A stretch of 64,000 nucleotides of DNA from Pipra filicauda (GCF_003945595.2 NW_024103452.1:4007524-4071523), one strand, 5' to 3'; positions 1 through 14,249 are shown, numbered from the stretch's first letter. Notes: generated from the sequence alone by a model not told the origin. Numbers and translations: made by a program.

Positions 1-3000
1 TAACTGCTGTCAAAAGCAGTGTGCCTGATAATTACTAATTGTATAGCTCCATGAAAGTACTTTACAATAGCTAGTAATACTTTCTAATATGATCTTAGTG
101 GAATGTTATTGAAAGCTAGTTCTGACACCAATGACATTTACCAGTGATTTTCCACAATTTCTGTTATAAACCATCTGATGAGTGCTTTTAGCCTGACCTT
201 TGTGATGGTTCTCCACTCTGGAATGTCTAGTCATTGTGTTTGCATCTTCTCTCTGCTTGAAGCATCCAGGTTATTTAGCTTGTCTCTATAAATCAGACTT
301 ACCTATTTAAGACTAAACAAAAACTCCCCATAGAGGTATTTTGATGAAACTATTTATTTGTTATTAGGAATCCAATTTCCTGGTGCAATTTGTATGACAT
401 GCCTTTTCCAGTAAAATTGGTTTTCAGCAATAATTAATTGTTCAAGTTATTTTCAGAATTCTTGATCATAAAAAAGGTATAAACCATACTAAGTATATGG
501 CATAACAAGGCTAAATGCAGGAATGAAAAAATCTGTAACTGATGTTATGCAAGAGGCCATATTTTTACTGGTCATAATACATATTAATTTCATGCTGCTT
601 TCTCACAGCATTACAAAATTTATAAGTGCTCCATAAGTTTTCTCTTCTGCTTTAGATAAAATAAAAAAGATCCTGAAAGCTCAGTCTTTACAGCTGTTCA
701 ACTACTTCCTAGATCCAAGTTACTCTCTAACACCTTTTTTAAGTGTTGATTTTTATTGCAGGAAAATTAAATATACAGCAATAGCAGTTCTGGGCAGAAA
801 CATTACAAACCCATATTACCTGGTTTATCTCACTGGAACTGGTATTTGAGGTATAGAAGAAGTTTTCTGATGAAGTATCCTTGTAAAATCCAAGTTGCAT
901 CATTCTGACACCATAATATTAATCTCCATAAACTAGATGCCCTATATTGTGAAGCAAGGAAAAGTATTATTTTCTAAATGTGTTTCAACTGCCACAAAAC
1001 AGATTAAGTAAATAAAGTTGTGGACAGTGTTATAGTAACCAGCTCCCATAAATTTCCAAGCCAATTGTTTATACTGCTAGTCTCCCACTTCTTTCTGTAA
1101 GTGCCACATAGCTGCTGAAACAATTGTCATTAATTCTGGTGATTCTTATTTCACCTCATAGCTTAGAAAATGGCCAAACTAAACCCTCAGTACCACTCAA
1201 CTCCTGCCATATCAAGAACAGAATTGACACCACTGTCAGTGGAATTGCTAAACCAGTGTGAGAAAGGTTTCTGTCTTCCTTCTTACTCATTCTGTCAGTA
1301 TGAGGTTAATTGCAACATCTAAGTTGGGTGCCCTTTCTGCTAACTTAATTTCCCTTTTAAAAAATAATTTCTAAATATTTTTTATATGCTGAATGCCCAC
1401 TGCCACACTTAGCAAGAACAACATTACACATTTTATTACTTATTATTTATGTGAAAGAAGTACAATGCAGAACATAACACATGGATAAGAGGAGCACAAC
1501 AATGCAAGTGAAGATTTACAGATGATAGGGGGCATTTATGGGTTTGTTTCGATTGTCCTTTCTAAAGAGCTTTAGGGCAAAGCTTACAACCCAGTGATTG
1601 TATCGCCTGTTATTTTATGCACACTGACTTTGATAAAGACAGTTTCTGCTGGGACAGTTAGACCTGAGCCTGTAGCCCAGAGGATATGTTGAGAGCAAGC
1701 TCACTTCTCTTTTGATCGCACAGAAGAACCATAGACAGCCCAATAAATCACTAGGACTAATGCTCAGAGTGCAGGGTAGAGTAAATTCTTTGTTTTCTCC
1801 AATGCAGTAATAAATTAAAGCAGTCAAACTGCAAAATGGAAGTGCAGGACGGGAGGACTATTTCTGTTCTTTTGAGACCTGATCCACATTTTCTTTAGAA
1901 TTTTTCCTTCCCTTCTTGTCTTCCTTTTAATTTCTTTTCATCATTTTCCAGCTTCATCACGTAATCTACTTTCTGCCAAAAGTGTAATTATCAGAGGGAC
2001 TCAAGAAGGGATGCTGGTTCTTCACTATCTTTGCTTCATGGGGACTGGAAAATCTCTTTTCACTGTGATGCCCTGATCAATGTTTCCAATTTTAGCTGGC
2101 TAAACAGCAAGTAGTGCTCACTAAAGAGTTTTTAAAGTTCGGAAGATCCAGCACCTACTGCACTTCCTGGTAAATGACCAAGACCGGCCAGTGTTATCCT
2201 TGAACCCATCTATAACTCAGGGGTAAGAGGGAAGTGTGACAAGAGTAGGAAGAAGGATAGTGACTTATTGCTTCTCTTTTGGTTTTTCAACTATTTAGGT
2301 GTCCATGACCATTCCAGTCACATTGTGTTTTCCAAGCAACATGCAAAGCACGTCTACGTTATGACAAGAGATAGCTTTGGTAAGATGGACAGCCATTACA
2401 CATGCTATTGCCCTTGCAAAAGACCTTCTGAAATGGTCTGATCTTGCTATTCACCACTTGGTGCTATTCAAAGTAGCCCCAAAATATCTCAAACAACCTG
2501 CAGAAAAACTGTTAACACTTTCTTTATAATCCTTTCATTGACTGGTCAATAATCCAGTTGCATGTCCCCCTGCCCTTCTGAGAAGACTTACAATAAATTT
2601 TGTGTTTCCAAAGCTACTAAATAACATACTTTAAGATGACAAGGACTTAAAAACTTGAAAAGCTGTGATTGAAAACTTATGATCTGAAAACACATGAAGG
2701 AAAGATCCTTGGAGCATGGCGGAGGTGAAACAAGCTCTGGAAGCTACCTAGTTGGCACTTTTACCTGGAGGAGTAAGAAAGCTGCCTGTATTTAAAGTTG
2801 TCATTGCCCAGAACTCAGGAAATACTTTGCAGATGATACTAATATTCCAACAGCCTGTCTCCAATATTGCTTATGGCCAGATCCATCTTATTTATACTAG
2901 AAAACCCACATTCCCCATCTCTTCTCTAGTCTGCTCATTAGGCTTATTTACATTCTCCTCAGATGAAGCACTGTAGGTAGTAAAAATACTCTTTTTCTCC

Positions 3001-6000
3001 AGGTAATGCAAATTTTGTCCACAAAGGATTGCTCACACACCATGAACCTGTTGTCTGTCTTTCATCTTTCAGTTGCAGGCTTCCCTAGACTTAAAGTTTC
3101 TACACAGGGCTCTCATAATTCTAAGTCTCTCTTATTTCAGTTGGTGTTCAACTGATTGGTATTTTGTAGTAGATTTTTACCTAAAATAGCACTACACTCT
3201 TCAACATCATATATATCTTCTTATACCTTTATCGTAATTTTCTTTTTTATTAACTACCTGTCATGGAAATAATGAAGAAGTGTAGTAATGATACTTGGAT
3301 GCATATAGACAAGAGTCCCAGTGAGCCCTGATTTTTTATTCTCTGCCTTTGAAGATATTCTCAGTATACATTCTTCTATTATGAAGCCTGAGTGTATGGG
3401 ATGCTGGAAGTGAACTAGGTCAGAAGCCAAAGTCCACACTATGTGTGAGAGTTGAAGAGCATTCTGGTTAAGGCAGGCTTCTGACACGGCTTCCTGGGTC
3501 TGCTTCCTTCATCAGAGAACTGAAGGTGGGGAGTGGGGAACTAGGCTGCTCTCTGAAGTCCATGGGGGTAATACAAATAGCTTTTTTCTCCTCTCTCCTA
3601 TCATATTTCACTGCGTGTGGAAATCACATCCCACTGGTCTAGATGTTGCTCTGTTTTGTCAGTAATAGCATGATATTTTGGCACACCCTGTTCATCTCAT
3701 GTGTCATTCCTGGTGTGGGAAGCTGCATGGCGGAAAGCAGTGAACATGCTTCTTCCCACACTGGCTTAAGATTTGAGATAAAGTGTTCTTTGACACTGTG
3801 TCCATGGCTCTAAGAGATAATAAGCTGTGCCATCACATAATAGTCCAAAGGAAGGCTCTTAGTTTCAATTTGAGGAATGATTCTAATGTTATTTGTCCTC
3901 GCATTAGGGCACTAGAGAGAGTGAGTTGTGCACCAAAGGTTCTTCTCACAAAAGTAAATTTTGACACTTGAATATATAAGAATATGTAAGTTTTTTGAAA
4001 GACGAAGGAAAAAGATACATGAATAAGTAGGGATAAGAGGAATGGGGAGACTTCAGTTTTATTTCCTGAAGGCATCTTAAAGTTCTGAGATTGTATAATT
4101 TTCTAAAGATGAAAGAGAGCTCTGGCATTCCCAGTAAAGACCCACTCATTCAAAATACTCTCCTGAGGGGAATTGGCCATGTGGCCTGGGGAAATTCCAG
4201 CACAACTAAAGGCAACCAACCAATTTAGAAAACTGACCACCTGTGTCTTAGCAGATGAATCTAAGTCTAAAAGATACTGAGTGCATTTAAGAACTCCTTG
4301 TCAATCTTCATAGTTTGGTGCTGAGGACATTGCATGTGCTTTTACTTACTATTGAACCTGCCATCAGGGTGCAGGTGGCTCTTAGAGGACCCTCACAGGA
4401 ACAATGTATCTTGCATCCCGAGGACAGTGGTTATTAATCTAAATCAAAACAAGTGCTTAGGAATTGGACTGAGGGGCAGGACACCATTAACTACCACAGA
4501 ACTCTCACACAGCAGTGCATTTTCTCTTCTCTGACCTACTTATCAGCTTTAACAGGGTGTCATTATCTTTCAGTGTCTGTACATACATCAGGTAGTTTTC
4601 CTTATAACATTATTGAGCCAGCTTCAGGATGGGGAAGTTTAAAATATCCTGGTGGCATGCATATTTTTATTAAATTATAAAATGCAAAATTCAAATGAAT
4701 TGAATAGCATGTATCTTTAGCTAGAATGGACTCCTTATATTCTAAAATTTTGCAGTGAAGGCCTGTGACTCATAAGGTAGGTGGCATTCTTCCAAGTTAT
4801 GTTAGAACTATTGTATTATTATATTTGCTGTAAAAGAGAAACTGAGAGTGCTATTTCAACATTTTTAATAATGAGAGTTTTTGTCTTCACTATATATGAT
4901 TTTCCTGTTTTTAAGCCTGTGAAGATATTTAAATGAGGCACACATATTAAAAATAAACATGCACACAGGCAAGTTAGCAAAAATCTGACCAGTGTCAGGG
5001 TTGCTGTTGAGTGGAGTGTTAGCAAAGGCAGTAAGATCACCACAAATCAGGATCACCATTAGCTTTTAGATCATGCAAGTTTCCCAGAATTGCTAGGAGA
5101 CTGAAAAGTCAGGGAATATCTTTATCTTGGTCAACATCAGATGGCCTAACCATTGCAACATAGTTTGCCTGGCTGATTGAAAATTCAGAACAAAGACACC
5201 TGTGGTTCATCAATTCCCAGGCTCTCCACTCAGCCTATTGAAATGGTCCAATAAGAAAACTGGAATGCTGAGAGCATCCAGCGAATTTAAACAGTTGGTC
5301 ACACACATTAACGTTTTATTTCTGCTCTTTACTCTAGGTTCTTCTGTTTCTGAAAAATGCTGGCTGAAATGCCATTCACTCAGTAGATTCACCAGGTGGA
5401 ATATAACTGAACTGTTTCTGTCAACATGAGGGAGCACAGACACATCTATCAAATTGACACAGTCCTTGCACTTGATGAGCTCAGTGGAATGAGTCTTCCA
5501 CCTCCAGTTTTTGTTATGCCAGTGAGTGATGAATCAGAGATATTTTTGACATCCTAAAGCAATTCAAGGTGAGAGAACCAAGAAGACTGGTATTTGCCAG
5601 TCAGAACTATAAATAAACTTTTTCAGCACTAAGACTCCTCCAAAACTATCTAAATAGGCTGAAATTTTATGGACTGCTATTCCCTAAGGATAGGAATGCT
5701 ATCTGTATTTTAAAGTGTGTAGTTTATTTATATGCAGTGATACAGACAGCAGGTAGGAGTTTGGTTTCCTTCATAACCACAATAAATCCATCCTTGCTCC
5801 TTATGCTATTGATAGGATTTTCAGACCTGACCCAGTGTTTTTCGAATTAGAGGAATTAATTAAGTTGATGGGATTTTTCAGAGTGACTCATGTTCTTAGA
5901 AAGGCTAATGAGTCAAGATATTAACTTGTAATTACATTAGTATATGCTTACTTGATGACTAGGTGTATACTCTAACTTGTAGTCACAGAGCTTTTCAATA

Positions 6001-8434
6001 GGAAAAGTGACTCGTGGTTACTACACAAAAATGTAATGTGTAATTGCATTTAGAGATAAAGACATAAGAAGTTTTCTTTATGTATTCTGTCTGTGATGCG
6101 AGAAACAACAAATCACTTGAAAAAGAAAAGAAGGACTATTGCGCCTCTATTTTCAGGCGCAATATCAGCAATGTTGGTAAGATCAGCAGTCTGGCTGGAT
6201 TTACACGGATCAATATGAGAATGATTGAAGACCTCAATGCATTTTAGCATTTCTGGAGGGTAGAGGTTAATGGGCACCAGCCATATTTTCACTAAATCAA
6301 CTACAACTCACAGTGAAGTAGCAAAATATTCTTTGTTGATCTGTGATAGCCACCTAAAATAACAAAAAGTAAAGTAGAGGCAATGCTTAAAGGTAAATGA
6401 CAGTAAGAGGAAGTGTTTGTCTTGTATGTCATAGTAAAGGTACATTCTGCAGGAAGCATTTTTTCTCTCTGGCAGAACATTTGACACGTCAATACTAAAA
6501 CATATTCGGAGACATTGTGTGGACAAATTCTACAGATGAAATACAGTGATTCTGATGGAGTTGATTTATGCCAACATACCCAAGTCTAGGATACTTTTAT
6601 AAAGTTCAGATCAGAAACATGACTGAACATATGATGGGAGAATGAAACAAAGGAATAAATATTTTTACCGTCATATTCATCTTTCTATAAAATATGAATG
6701 AACCTTCAAAATACATTACATGAATAGACTGAAAAGCAAATTTCTATGTCAGTAGTTATTGTAAATCCAAGATGTACATTTCACTGCTGAAATGTACCTT
6801 TACAGTGAGTGAAGAACTTTTTTAAACTTCAATTTCCAGACAAATTCCTGACAACATAAACCACAAGACTGCAGATAATTCGAAGCAGTAACTGTTCATT
6901 CTCTTTCTTGAAATGTCCAGTCTTGGGGAAATGTTGAATAACCACATTTTCCTCTTTACTTGCTTGGTACTGAAACACTGCATGCATGATCTAGCACTGT
7001 TATGAAAGACCTACTTTTTTGTATGGAGGGAGCCAAAAAAAATACTTGCTTCAAAACACACTAAATTAAGGTCAATTCTTTCATCATTTGTGCACAACAA
7101 ATAACATCATTCTATCATTTGATGAGTGAGATAATACCCATTCAATAAGAATGGCAGAATCAACTCTATAGGCCAAAAAGCAAGATATTTCTGTTGGTAT
7201 GTATTTTCATTGACATTGGGATGTGTGAACTTTTTTTTATGTATCTCATTAAAATATTGGCAAAGAAAACACCAAGGATGTAAAAAGCCACAGGGTGAAT
7301 GTAGGTGACACCGTTTTGTAAAACCCACAACATAATTAAACTATTCCTTGTAAATACATTCTTTAATCAATTTACAACGTTTTTCTATCTGCAAAGTATT
7401 TTTGATTTAATCATGACTTTTGTTGCATATTTACCATTCGGAAAATCTATGTGAATTGAATTCTGCCTGAGAGAACTATTCTTCCTACTTCTTTCTTTTT
7501 TTATTTTTCTCTGAATACCTGTCTTTATTAAAGAAATAAAAATAATTAGTTGAATGAATTAGAAACAAATATATTTTTTCTCATGGATAGACTGACATTT
7601 CAGATGCATACAGATATGAAACAGGGAACTAGAAAATGGCTATAAGAAGAAAGGAGCATTCATGTCTTCACAGACAGAAATAAATTAATAGACAGAATGA
7701 TCACATTTCCAATAATCCTGGAAAATTTATTGATAACTAAGTCAGATTCATTTCATCTGGCTCTAGTTGCTTAAAAGATGATGTGAAGTTTAATGTAGTT
7801 TTCCTAAAGTAAATAAAATGTGGAAGAAAGTTTTAATTCTTGAAACAGACGGCTATGTTAGATGAAATAATCGCTCTTCTGTAGATACTTCCTCTCTGTT
7901 GCCTGTTAGGGCTGTTTGAATGATGATCTGAAACTGGACTAACATTAGGTCAGACAAATTCAATTAAGTATGACTTTAGGGAACTAAAAAAAAAAAGTTA
8001 GTGTGTGTAACTGCGGGACAACTGGATCTGTTGTCTATTTTACCTGTGTAACTAAGAAATGTAAGTAATCTCAGATATAGACACTTAGATGACCAAACCA
8101 GGTTAAAGATCTTCAAAAGAGCACATCCATGATATACGCTGGTGAAATACAGCCATGATATACAGTTGGACTCCAGACATATTACCCTATCCCAGAAGCA
8201 GGCAGCATGTTGGCACATGTTACACATGATGTAATATTATTCATCATGGCAATTCCCTTTGGCTATAGAAGTCATAAAATCACTTTCTATCAGTCCTTTT
8301 CTGCTTTAAGACTCATGGAGGTTCAGCCCTCATTCCTTGCATAAGATTGCATAGGTTGTGCAAAAGAAAATCTGTATTATAGAAAACTCCCAACACTCCC
8401 ATCGTTCCATTTTTTGATGATGCATCTCTCTTAC
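1..8434 (-). other. PCLO: PCLO intron downstream of the PDZ-loop exon (partial)
   Basis: AT-rich sequence with stops in all frames. The longest open frames are under about 90 codons and resemble nothing I know. I looked on the minus strand for the next piccolo exon (rest of the PDZ, around VLEWNG and KTYEEVQ) and did not see it. The only structured element noted is a short CpG-containing hairpin at 6138-6165. No recognisable transposon remains. Confidence 0.75.
6138..6165. repeat. Perfect 10-bp inverted repeat, 8-nt loop
   Basis: tattgcgcct, loop ctattttc, aggcgcaata. The GC-rich part of the stem contains CpG in an otherwise AT-rich intron. Confidence 0.85.
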
Positions 8435-8560
8435 CTTCTGTTAACTTCCCCGTCTGCTCCGCATTGCCCCCAGGCAAGATCTTGGCAATGTAAGCTCCAA
8501 TTTCCCCACTGCTCCCTGGAATTTCTTTCCCACCTACAACTCGGATTCCCAGTCCATTGC
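8435..8560 (-). CDS. PCLO: PCLO exon with the PDZ peptide-binding loop (126 bp)
   Basis: Acceptor ctctttcttttgatcacag is followed by GC, which completes Gly, and then 41 codons: [31 protein letters not shown] and [10 protein letters not shown], plus one base before donor GAAG|gtaagag. NGLGI is the GLGF-type carboxylate-binding loop of a PDZ domain, and [19 protein letters not shown] is the βC-αA core that follows it. The piccolo PDZ is reported to bind cAMP-GEFII/EPAC2 (family knowledge), linking active-zone scaffold to cAMP signalling. The αB helix and final strand belong to a further exon that should follow in phase 1. I could not find it in bases 1-8434, so it probably lies outside the window. 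Bassoon lacks a PDZ, so this exon fixes the gene as PCLO. Confidence 0.96.
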
Positions 8561-8972
8561 CTGTGATCAAAAGAAAGAGAAAGCTTTAAACAGAGATGAA
8601 ACAATGAATAATTCACTGGAAAGAAAGGAAGAGCACAGGTCATCAGAGGTCACTGAAGGTATCACAAATAACTTCTGGCTATGGTTGGAAGACCAAGGTT
8701 AACTGCAGTTCCATCTGCCACTTTCCTGAAGACTTAACTTTGGGCAGATCTTCTTGAGTAACTACTGTATGACTGACATAACACAAATAACTGATTCACA
8801 AAAAATTACATTGAAGCTAAAACTATCTTCTTCTGACAACCTATTTGCAGTATTAATTAAATTGAATTAAATTGCTAGAAGTCCACGTGAAGTGTGGATT
8901 CAAAGGATAGCTTTATCATTTGCCTACAACATGCATGCAATTTAGCTGAAAAATTATAATAGCTGAGCTTTT

Positions 8973-9036
8973 AGAATCACATAATTGTGGAGACATTGAC
9001 AGAGATCCTCGAGCTTGTTCTTCTAAGCAGCAAAGC
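8973..9036 (-). mobile_element. Short degenerate CR1 3' end
   Basis: agaatcacataattgtgg followed by gagatcctcgagcttgtt and taagcagcaaagca resembles the reverse complement of a CR1 terminus (agaatcatagaatt…gacctcgag…). It is only about 60 bp and has several mismatches. Confidence 0.42.
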
Positions 9037-10251
9037 ATGTATTTTTACACTAATCTATACTTGGCAGATGCTATTATTTTTCTTAATTATTTGCTTTTAA
9101 TTGACATCTTTTACATCTAAGGATGTGCAAGTTAACAAGATGGGAAAAGCCTACAATAAATCTGTGTAAAGCATCATCAAATCTTGTATATTCTCCCTTT
9201 TTTAAAAATTACAGAGATGAAAATATTTTCATCAGTCATTATTTTGGCTGGAGAGAAGCAGATCCCTAATCTCCCTATGCACAAAACAATGAGACTGAAA
9301 ACAAAAGCTTAAAATACAGTATCATAAAGCTAATCTTATGCATTGCTAATTTTTCGTAGTCTTGTGGGTTTTTTTTAAAATACTTCCCATACTAGAAAAC
9401 CAAATTTCTGCTTTGAAGAAAATTTCATATGAGATGATTGTCACTTTGATCTGGGAATATATAGGCTGACTTACCCACCTTTATGATAATGGTTAAATAA
9501 TTAATTTTCGATTTATTAATTTTATAAGCCAAACCTGCTGAGTGATTAGAATAATCAGCTATAGGAAGGTCACCACACCACCTCTTTGCAAAGCTTTATC
9601 TTTTCAGATTAAGGTAAGGCTTTTTCCTCATAATGCTATTAGTGTTTAGTTTATTTCAGAAACAAGATTGCCACATTGAGTTTCTGACCAAAACAGTTTC
9701 CACTAGTTTTTCTATCCCAGTTTAGCTAAATCTATATCCTTTGTGCCTCAGCTTTCCTCATAATTTGATATTTTCCAAATATTTTCATTAAAGGAGACTG
9801 ATTTTTCAGTGTAATTGGAACAACTCCATAGTTATTTTAAATTAACTACCTTATTTCACTGCAAATTGCATAATGTGAATGTGTACACCTACAAAAGCAT
9901 TTAATCATAAGTCCATTCTTAGGATTTAGAAATTTATGTGGGCTGCTCTGCACAGATCAAACCCTACAGAAAGAGTCATTAATATGTTAGAGATATGAGG
10001 CTCACAACTGGCAACTATTAAGTCAGCAAATCCAATAAACAACTATTCTTAGGATACGACATACATAGGCAAGGACACAGTATCTTACTCTCAACTCACA
10101 CAGTCAACATATGGAATTTTCAATATATCAGTAGGACTGGATGCTTTTCATCACAGAGGATAGGACGTCCACAGGGTCAAGGTTTTATCATGATACACTA
10201 TACTGGCACCTCTACCTCTGGTAGCTTATTTGTAACAGAATGGCAGAGAAG

Positions 10252-10266
10252 CATATATATATATAT
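10252..10266. repeat. AT dinucleotide repeat
   Basis: Short uninterrupted at run. Confidence 0.85.
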
Positions 10267-10560
10267 TATTTGTCATATAAATGAGTGTACACATGATTTC
10301 AGAGGCAATCATATGGATACCCTTGCTAGGCAAATTTGAAAATCATGGCTGACATATTGATTTAGAGTTTGCAAATCTAAGGTGTTTGTCCATATTACTG
10401 CTAATAAAAGAAAGTATTCTCCCTGGTAATATATAAAGATTTTTATTCCTAGACATTTTGAAAGGGCTTGTGATTTTATGTTTTCTGGTTTTAGAGTCAA
10501 ATGTAAGACTGACAGTATGTATTAGGTAAGAGTATGCTTGCTAAGGGACAATCACAGGCA

Positions 10561-10598
10561 TGTGTGTGTGTTTGTGTGTGTCTGCGTCTGTGTCTTTG
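10561..10598. repeat. Interrupted TG-rich microsatellite
   Basis: tg repeats with t and c interruptions (tgtgtgtgtgtttgtgtgtg, then tctgcgtctgtgtct). Confidence 0.8.
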
Positions 10599-11312
10599 TT
10601 GTAAAAACATTACTAGAAGAAATATTTTAAGTTAAATTATGAAACATTCATTCTTGGTAGATAGAACAAATGACTTACTTTTTGCCCACTGAGCTCTAAG
10701 TGCTCTGTATTGACTGACAAAGAAATATTTCTTGGTTCTTGTTGTATTTTCTAATGTGAAGATGGGATTTCAAACCTGTTTATACTGTTTCTATTGAAAA
10801 TATTGAGCTTACTACTTCTGTTTGAAATGACATTGCCCAATTTATCACCTTGAATGCAGATAGTTTAAAAGTATCATCTGTCATATGCTTTCTCAGATCT
10901 TTTTTCCCCTTGTTTTTTGTTTATTTTTTTACACTTTTGAGTCTTAATTTCCAACTCTCAGGCTATTTTGATATTACCAGACATTCATCTTTCAAATTTA
11001 GATTTTGAAACTAATGAACTACTGTTTTCTTCTTTAGAAGATACAAGACCAGTTAGGATGAGAAAGCAAATCACTGTGCTTTGAATAAGAGAGGGCACTT
11101 TTCTGAATTATGAGTATTGATTTCCATGAAAAATATCTTCAGGAAAACATCTCTTCAAAGGGGATTTTATACATTTAAGATCCAGTGCTTTTTAGAATCC
11201 TTCAAAGGAAGACTGTTAATTAATTGCAACTGTTTTTACTGATGTCCCAAGGCTGTGATCCTATTCTCCCATCTAATCTTAAGTAAAGCTTTAGGATGCA
11301 GCATGCTAAGCT

Positions 11313-11373
11313 AAAAAAAAAACAAATAACCAAAACCAATCACCCAAAACCACCATAACCCAAACCCCAACAA
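11313..11373. repeat. A/C-rich, G-free tract
   Basis: A run then caaataaccaaaaccaatca and cccaaaaccaccataaccc, lacking G. Confidence 0.75.
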
Positions 11374-11520
11374 GATAGATCATGCAACTAAGTTGATTTT
11401 ATACTTTGATAAACAGAAAAAAATAAATATGAATACTAAATCATTCCAGTTAGCTCGTGAGCCACTGATTTATACAGCTGAATATATGAACTTTGAAGCT
11501 TTAGGTCACCTGCCCAGTAG

Positions 11521-12665
11521 ATGAAAGAAAGGTGGTGGATGAAGTTTTTCTGGATTTTACTGTGGCTTTTGATACCAGCCCTCACAGCATCCTTATGGAC
11601 GAGCTGTCCAGCTGTGGAATGAGTGGGTTCACATTGTGCTTGGTGACAAACTGGATGTACAGCAGAGCTGAAAGGGTTGTGGTGAATGAGGCTACGTCTG
11701 GCTGGTGACCAGTCACCAGTGGTGTTCCTCAGGAATCAGTTCTAGGGCCAGTTCTGGTAAATATATGTGCAAAGGGTCTGGATGCAGGAGTTGAATGCAC
11801 CATCAGCAAGTTTGCTGGTGACAAAAAAATAGGAAGTGCTGTTGACTCCCTTGAAGAACAAGAACTTTTTCAGAGAAATCAAGGCAGATTGGAGCATTGG
11901 GTTATGATTAATGGGATGAAATTTAACTAGTGGAAATGTTGCAGCCTATAACTATAACACTGGGCACAAGTATAAATGGGGAGACTGTAGATCAGCCCTG
12001 CAGAGAGAGATCTGAGGGTGCTAGTCAGCAGCAGCTCCATGTGAGTCAGCAGCGTGCCCAGGCAGCCAAGGGGGCAAACTCTGTCCTGTGGTCCACCAAA
12101 CATAGCATCACCAGCTGGTCAAAAGAGTGATTATCCTACTCTGTTCAGCATTGGTGCAGCCTCACCTTGAGCACTGCGCACAGTTCTGGGCCCCACGATT
12201 TGAAAAAGATGTGCTTGAATGTGTCCAAAGAAGGGCAACAAAGCTGGTGAAAGTGCTGGAAGGAATGTCCTATGAGGAACATCTGAAGGTTTGGGTTCAT
12301 CAGGTTTGGAGAAGAGGCTGTGAGAGATGACCCCATTGCTCTCTACAGCTTCCTGAGGAGGGGAAGCGGAGAAGGAAGTGCTGAGATCTCCCTGTTATTC
12401 AGTAATAGGACTTGTGGGAATTGTTCAAAGCTGTACCAGGGGAGGTTTAGACTGAGAAGGTGGTCAAAGACCAGAACGGCTTTCCTTGAGAGGCGGTCAA
12501 TGCCCCAAGTCTGTCAGCGTTTAAGAGGCATTTGGACAATGCCCTTAATTGACACAATGCCCTTAAAACTTTTGTTCCACCCTGAATTGCTCAGCAGCTG
12601 GACCAGATAATTGTTGTAGGTCCCTTCCAACTGAAGTTATTCTATTCTATTCTATTCTATTCTAT
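11521..12665 (+). mobile_element. CR1 retrotransposon, 5'-truncated, with 3' end and pentanucleotide tail
   Basis: Broken CR1 ORF2 reverse-transcriptase sequence can be read: VFLDFTVAFDT, then VTSGVPQESVLGPVLVN, then CTISKFAGDKK (CR1 normally has FADD here, so a catalytic Asp is lost). Later come [16 protein letters not shown] and [16 protein letters not shown] segments, the last mildly altered. In-frame stops and shifts are frequent. The 3' UTR ends in gtaggtcccttccaactgaag followed by an ATTCT pentamer array. The copy lies antisense to PCLO in the intron between the PDZ exons. Confidence 0.9.
12639..12665. repeat. ATTCT pentanucleotide array at a CR1 3' end
   Basis: About five copies of attct directly follow the conserved CR1 3' end. 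This is the usual tail type for this CR1 subgroup and marks the insertion's 3' boundary. Confidence 0.85.
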
Positions 12666-12869
12666 GCTAATGAAGATTTCAAGTGTTTAATAATTGCAGA
12701 GTTGATTTTGAGAGAAATCTATACTTAGAGAAAAATATTGAATGGCCATTAGCTTTTTTGCTTTTTGGCAAATAACCTACTTTGTAACTTTCAAAAGGAA
12801 TTTCACTTGTCATTTCATATCCTTCCAGACATCACAGGCTGTTTCAGTGATGCATATTCATAATATGTA

Positions 12870-12914
12870 TAAATATATTATATATATACACACACATATA
12901 AAAATTATATATGA
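12870..12914. repeat. TA/CA microsatellite
   Basis: Mixed ta and ca dinucleotides shortly after the CR1 3' end. Confidence 0.75.
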
Positions 12915-14231
12915 GTAGTGAACAACACCTTGACACTTCTCAATTCTGTCACTGGTGACCTGGCAAGCATCACTGCAAAAGTTTTTTAAAAATTCATCAC
13001 TCTTTTTTTCTTAATTGCACCATGAGATACTTTCTGTCCTATTAGATTTGTTTATTTTGAACTGGTGTAGTTCACTGTGTCTCAGACCACTATGAAATCC
13101 TGTCCCCTTGTACATTTCATTGTGCAGTAGCAACACAGCAGAAAGACCATAATTTACTTTGCTGGAATAGGCCAACCATAACCTGAGCTCTTCAATTACA
13201 ATTTGGTCTTTTTTATCCCTTATAGAGATAATAAAGATCAGATTGTTGCCAATCTGTTGCTGTTGCTCTGGTCACAGTGAAGCTCATGAAACCTTACCAT
13301 CCTTTTACTACTTTGCTGAGCAGCTCCATTATAGCCATTAGAGTATAAACAGCCTAGATTTCCTGGAACTATTTCAGCACATCAGCAATGATTAGACTTG
13401 CCTTTCTAAACAAGTGCCAATAACCCGTTACATAAGACAAAGGTTAAAGAAAAAAAAAGGAAAAAAAGAGCAGAGAAAAACTCAGCTACTGCAGGCCCAG
13501 CAGGCTTTTTCTGGTGTTTGTGGCCCTGTTTTTACACAAAACTGAACAAAATTTTCCAGGGATGTTTTCTCTTTCAAAAGTAAATAAAATTCCAGCACCA
13601 AAAGCATGGACTGATTTTGTTTAATTATTATATAAGTCCCATGCAGTAGCAACAACTTCAACACATGCAGGAGAATTCTTGTACCTGACTCAGAAGCTCT
13701 GTGCAAACATTGTTCATGTGGTAATTCAAGTAAATATTTCCTCTGGGCTAATTTTTCAAAGTATGAAACCATTTGTCTGTCTAATTAGATGAGCAAGAAG
13801 CAATTAGAATGTACAACAGATTTTCAGTAATCACACATGAGTTTGTGTGAACTGGAATAGGAAACTGTATGAGCGTCAGCAGCAATTTGACTTTTGTCAC
13901 AGTTAGAAATAGAGCTACATGAATTTTAAATAGACTTTTAGGTGACTGAACTTTTAAGAAAGATGTTAAAAAAATGTTACTGATTTGGATTTCTTGGAGT
14001 CTAAAAGTATAACCTTCGATATGGTAGCTGAAAGTTACTATTTCTGTAAACTCATAGTCATTTTACCATCTTTGGATACTGTGTGCTTTGAAGTTGAAAC
14101 TACATAGAGAAGTAAAATGGGAAAAATTGAAATGGGGTTAAAATGCAAAATGCAGGTCTGCAACATGTGTCTAAGTAGTTTGAAATGGAAGATATTCTTA
14201 AATCTAAAAATAATGGGTTTTATCACTTCCT

Positions 14232-14249
14232 AAAAAAAAAAAAAAAAAA
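14232..14249. repeat. Poly-A run
   Basis: About 18 consecutive A. No adjacent SINE or processed pseudogene was recognised. Confidence 0.85.

Noticed and set aside
14232..14249. Poly-A run as a possible retroposed pseudogene tail
   Set aside because: The preceding sequence has no exon-like body or target duplication; the same holds for the poly-T run at 19729-19747.
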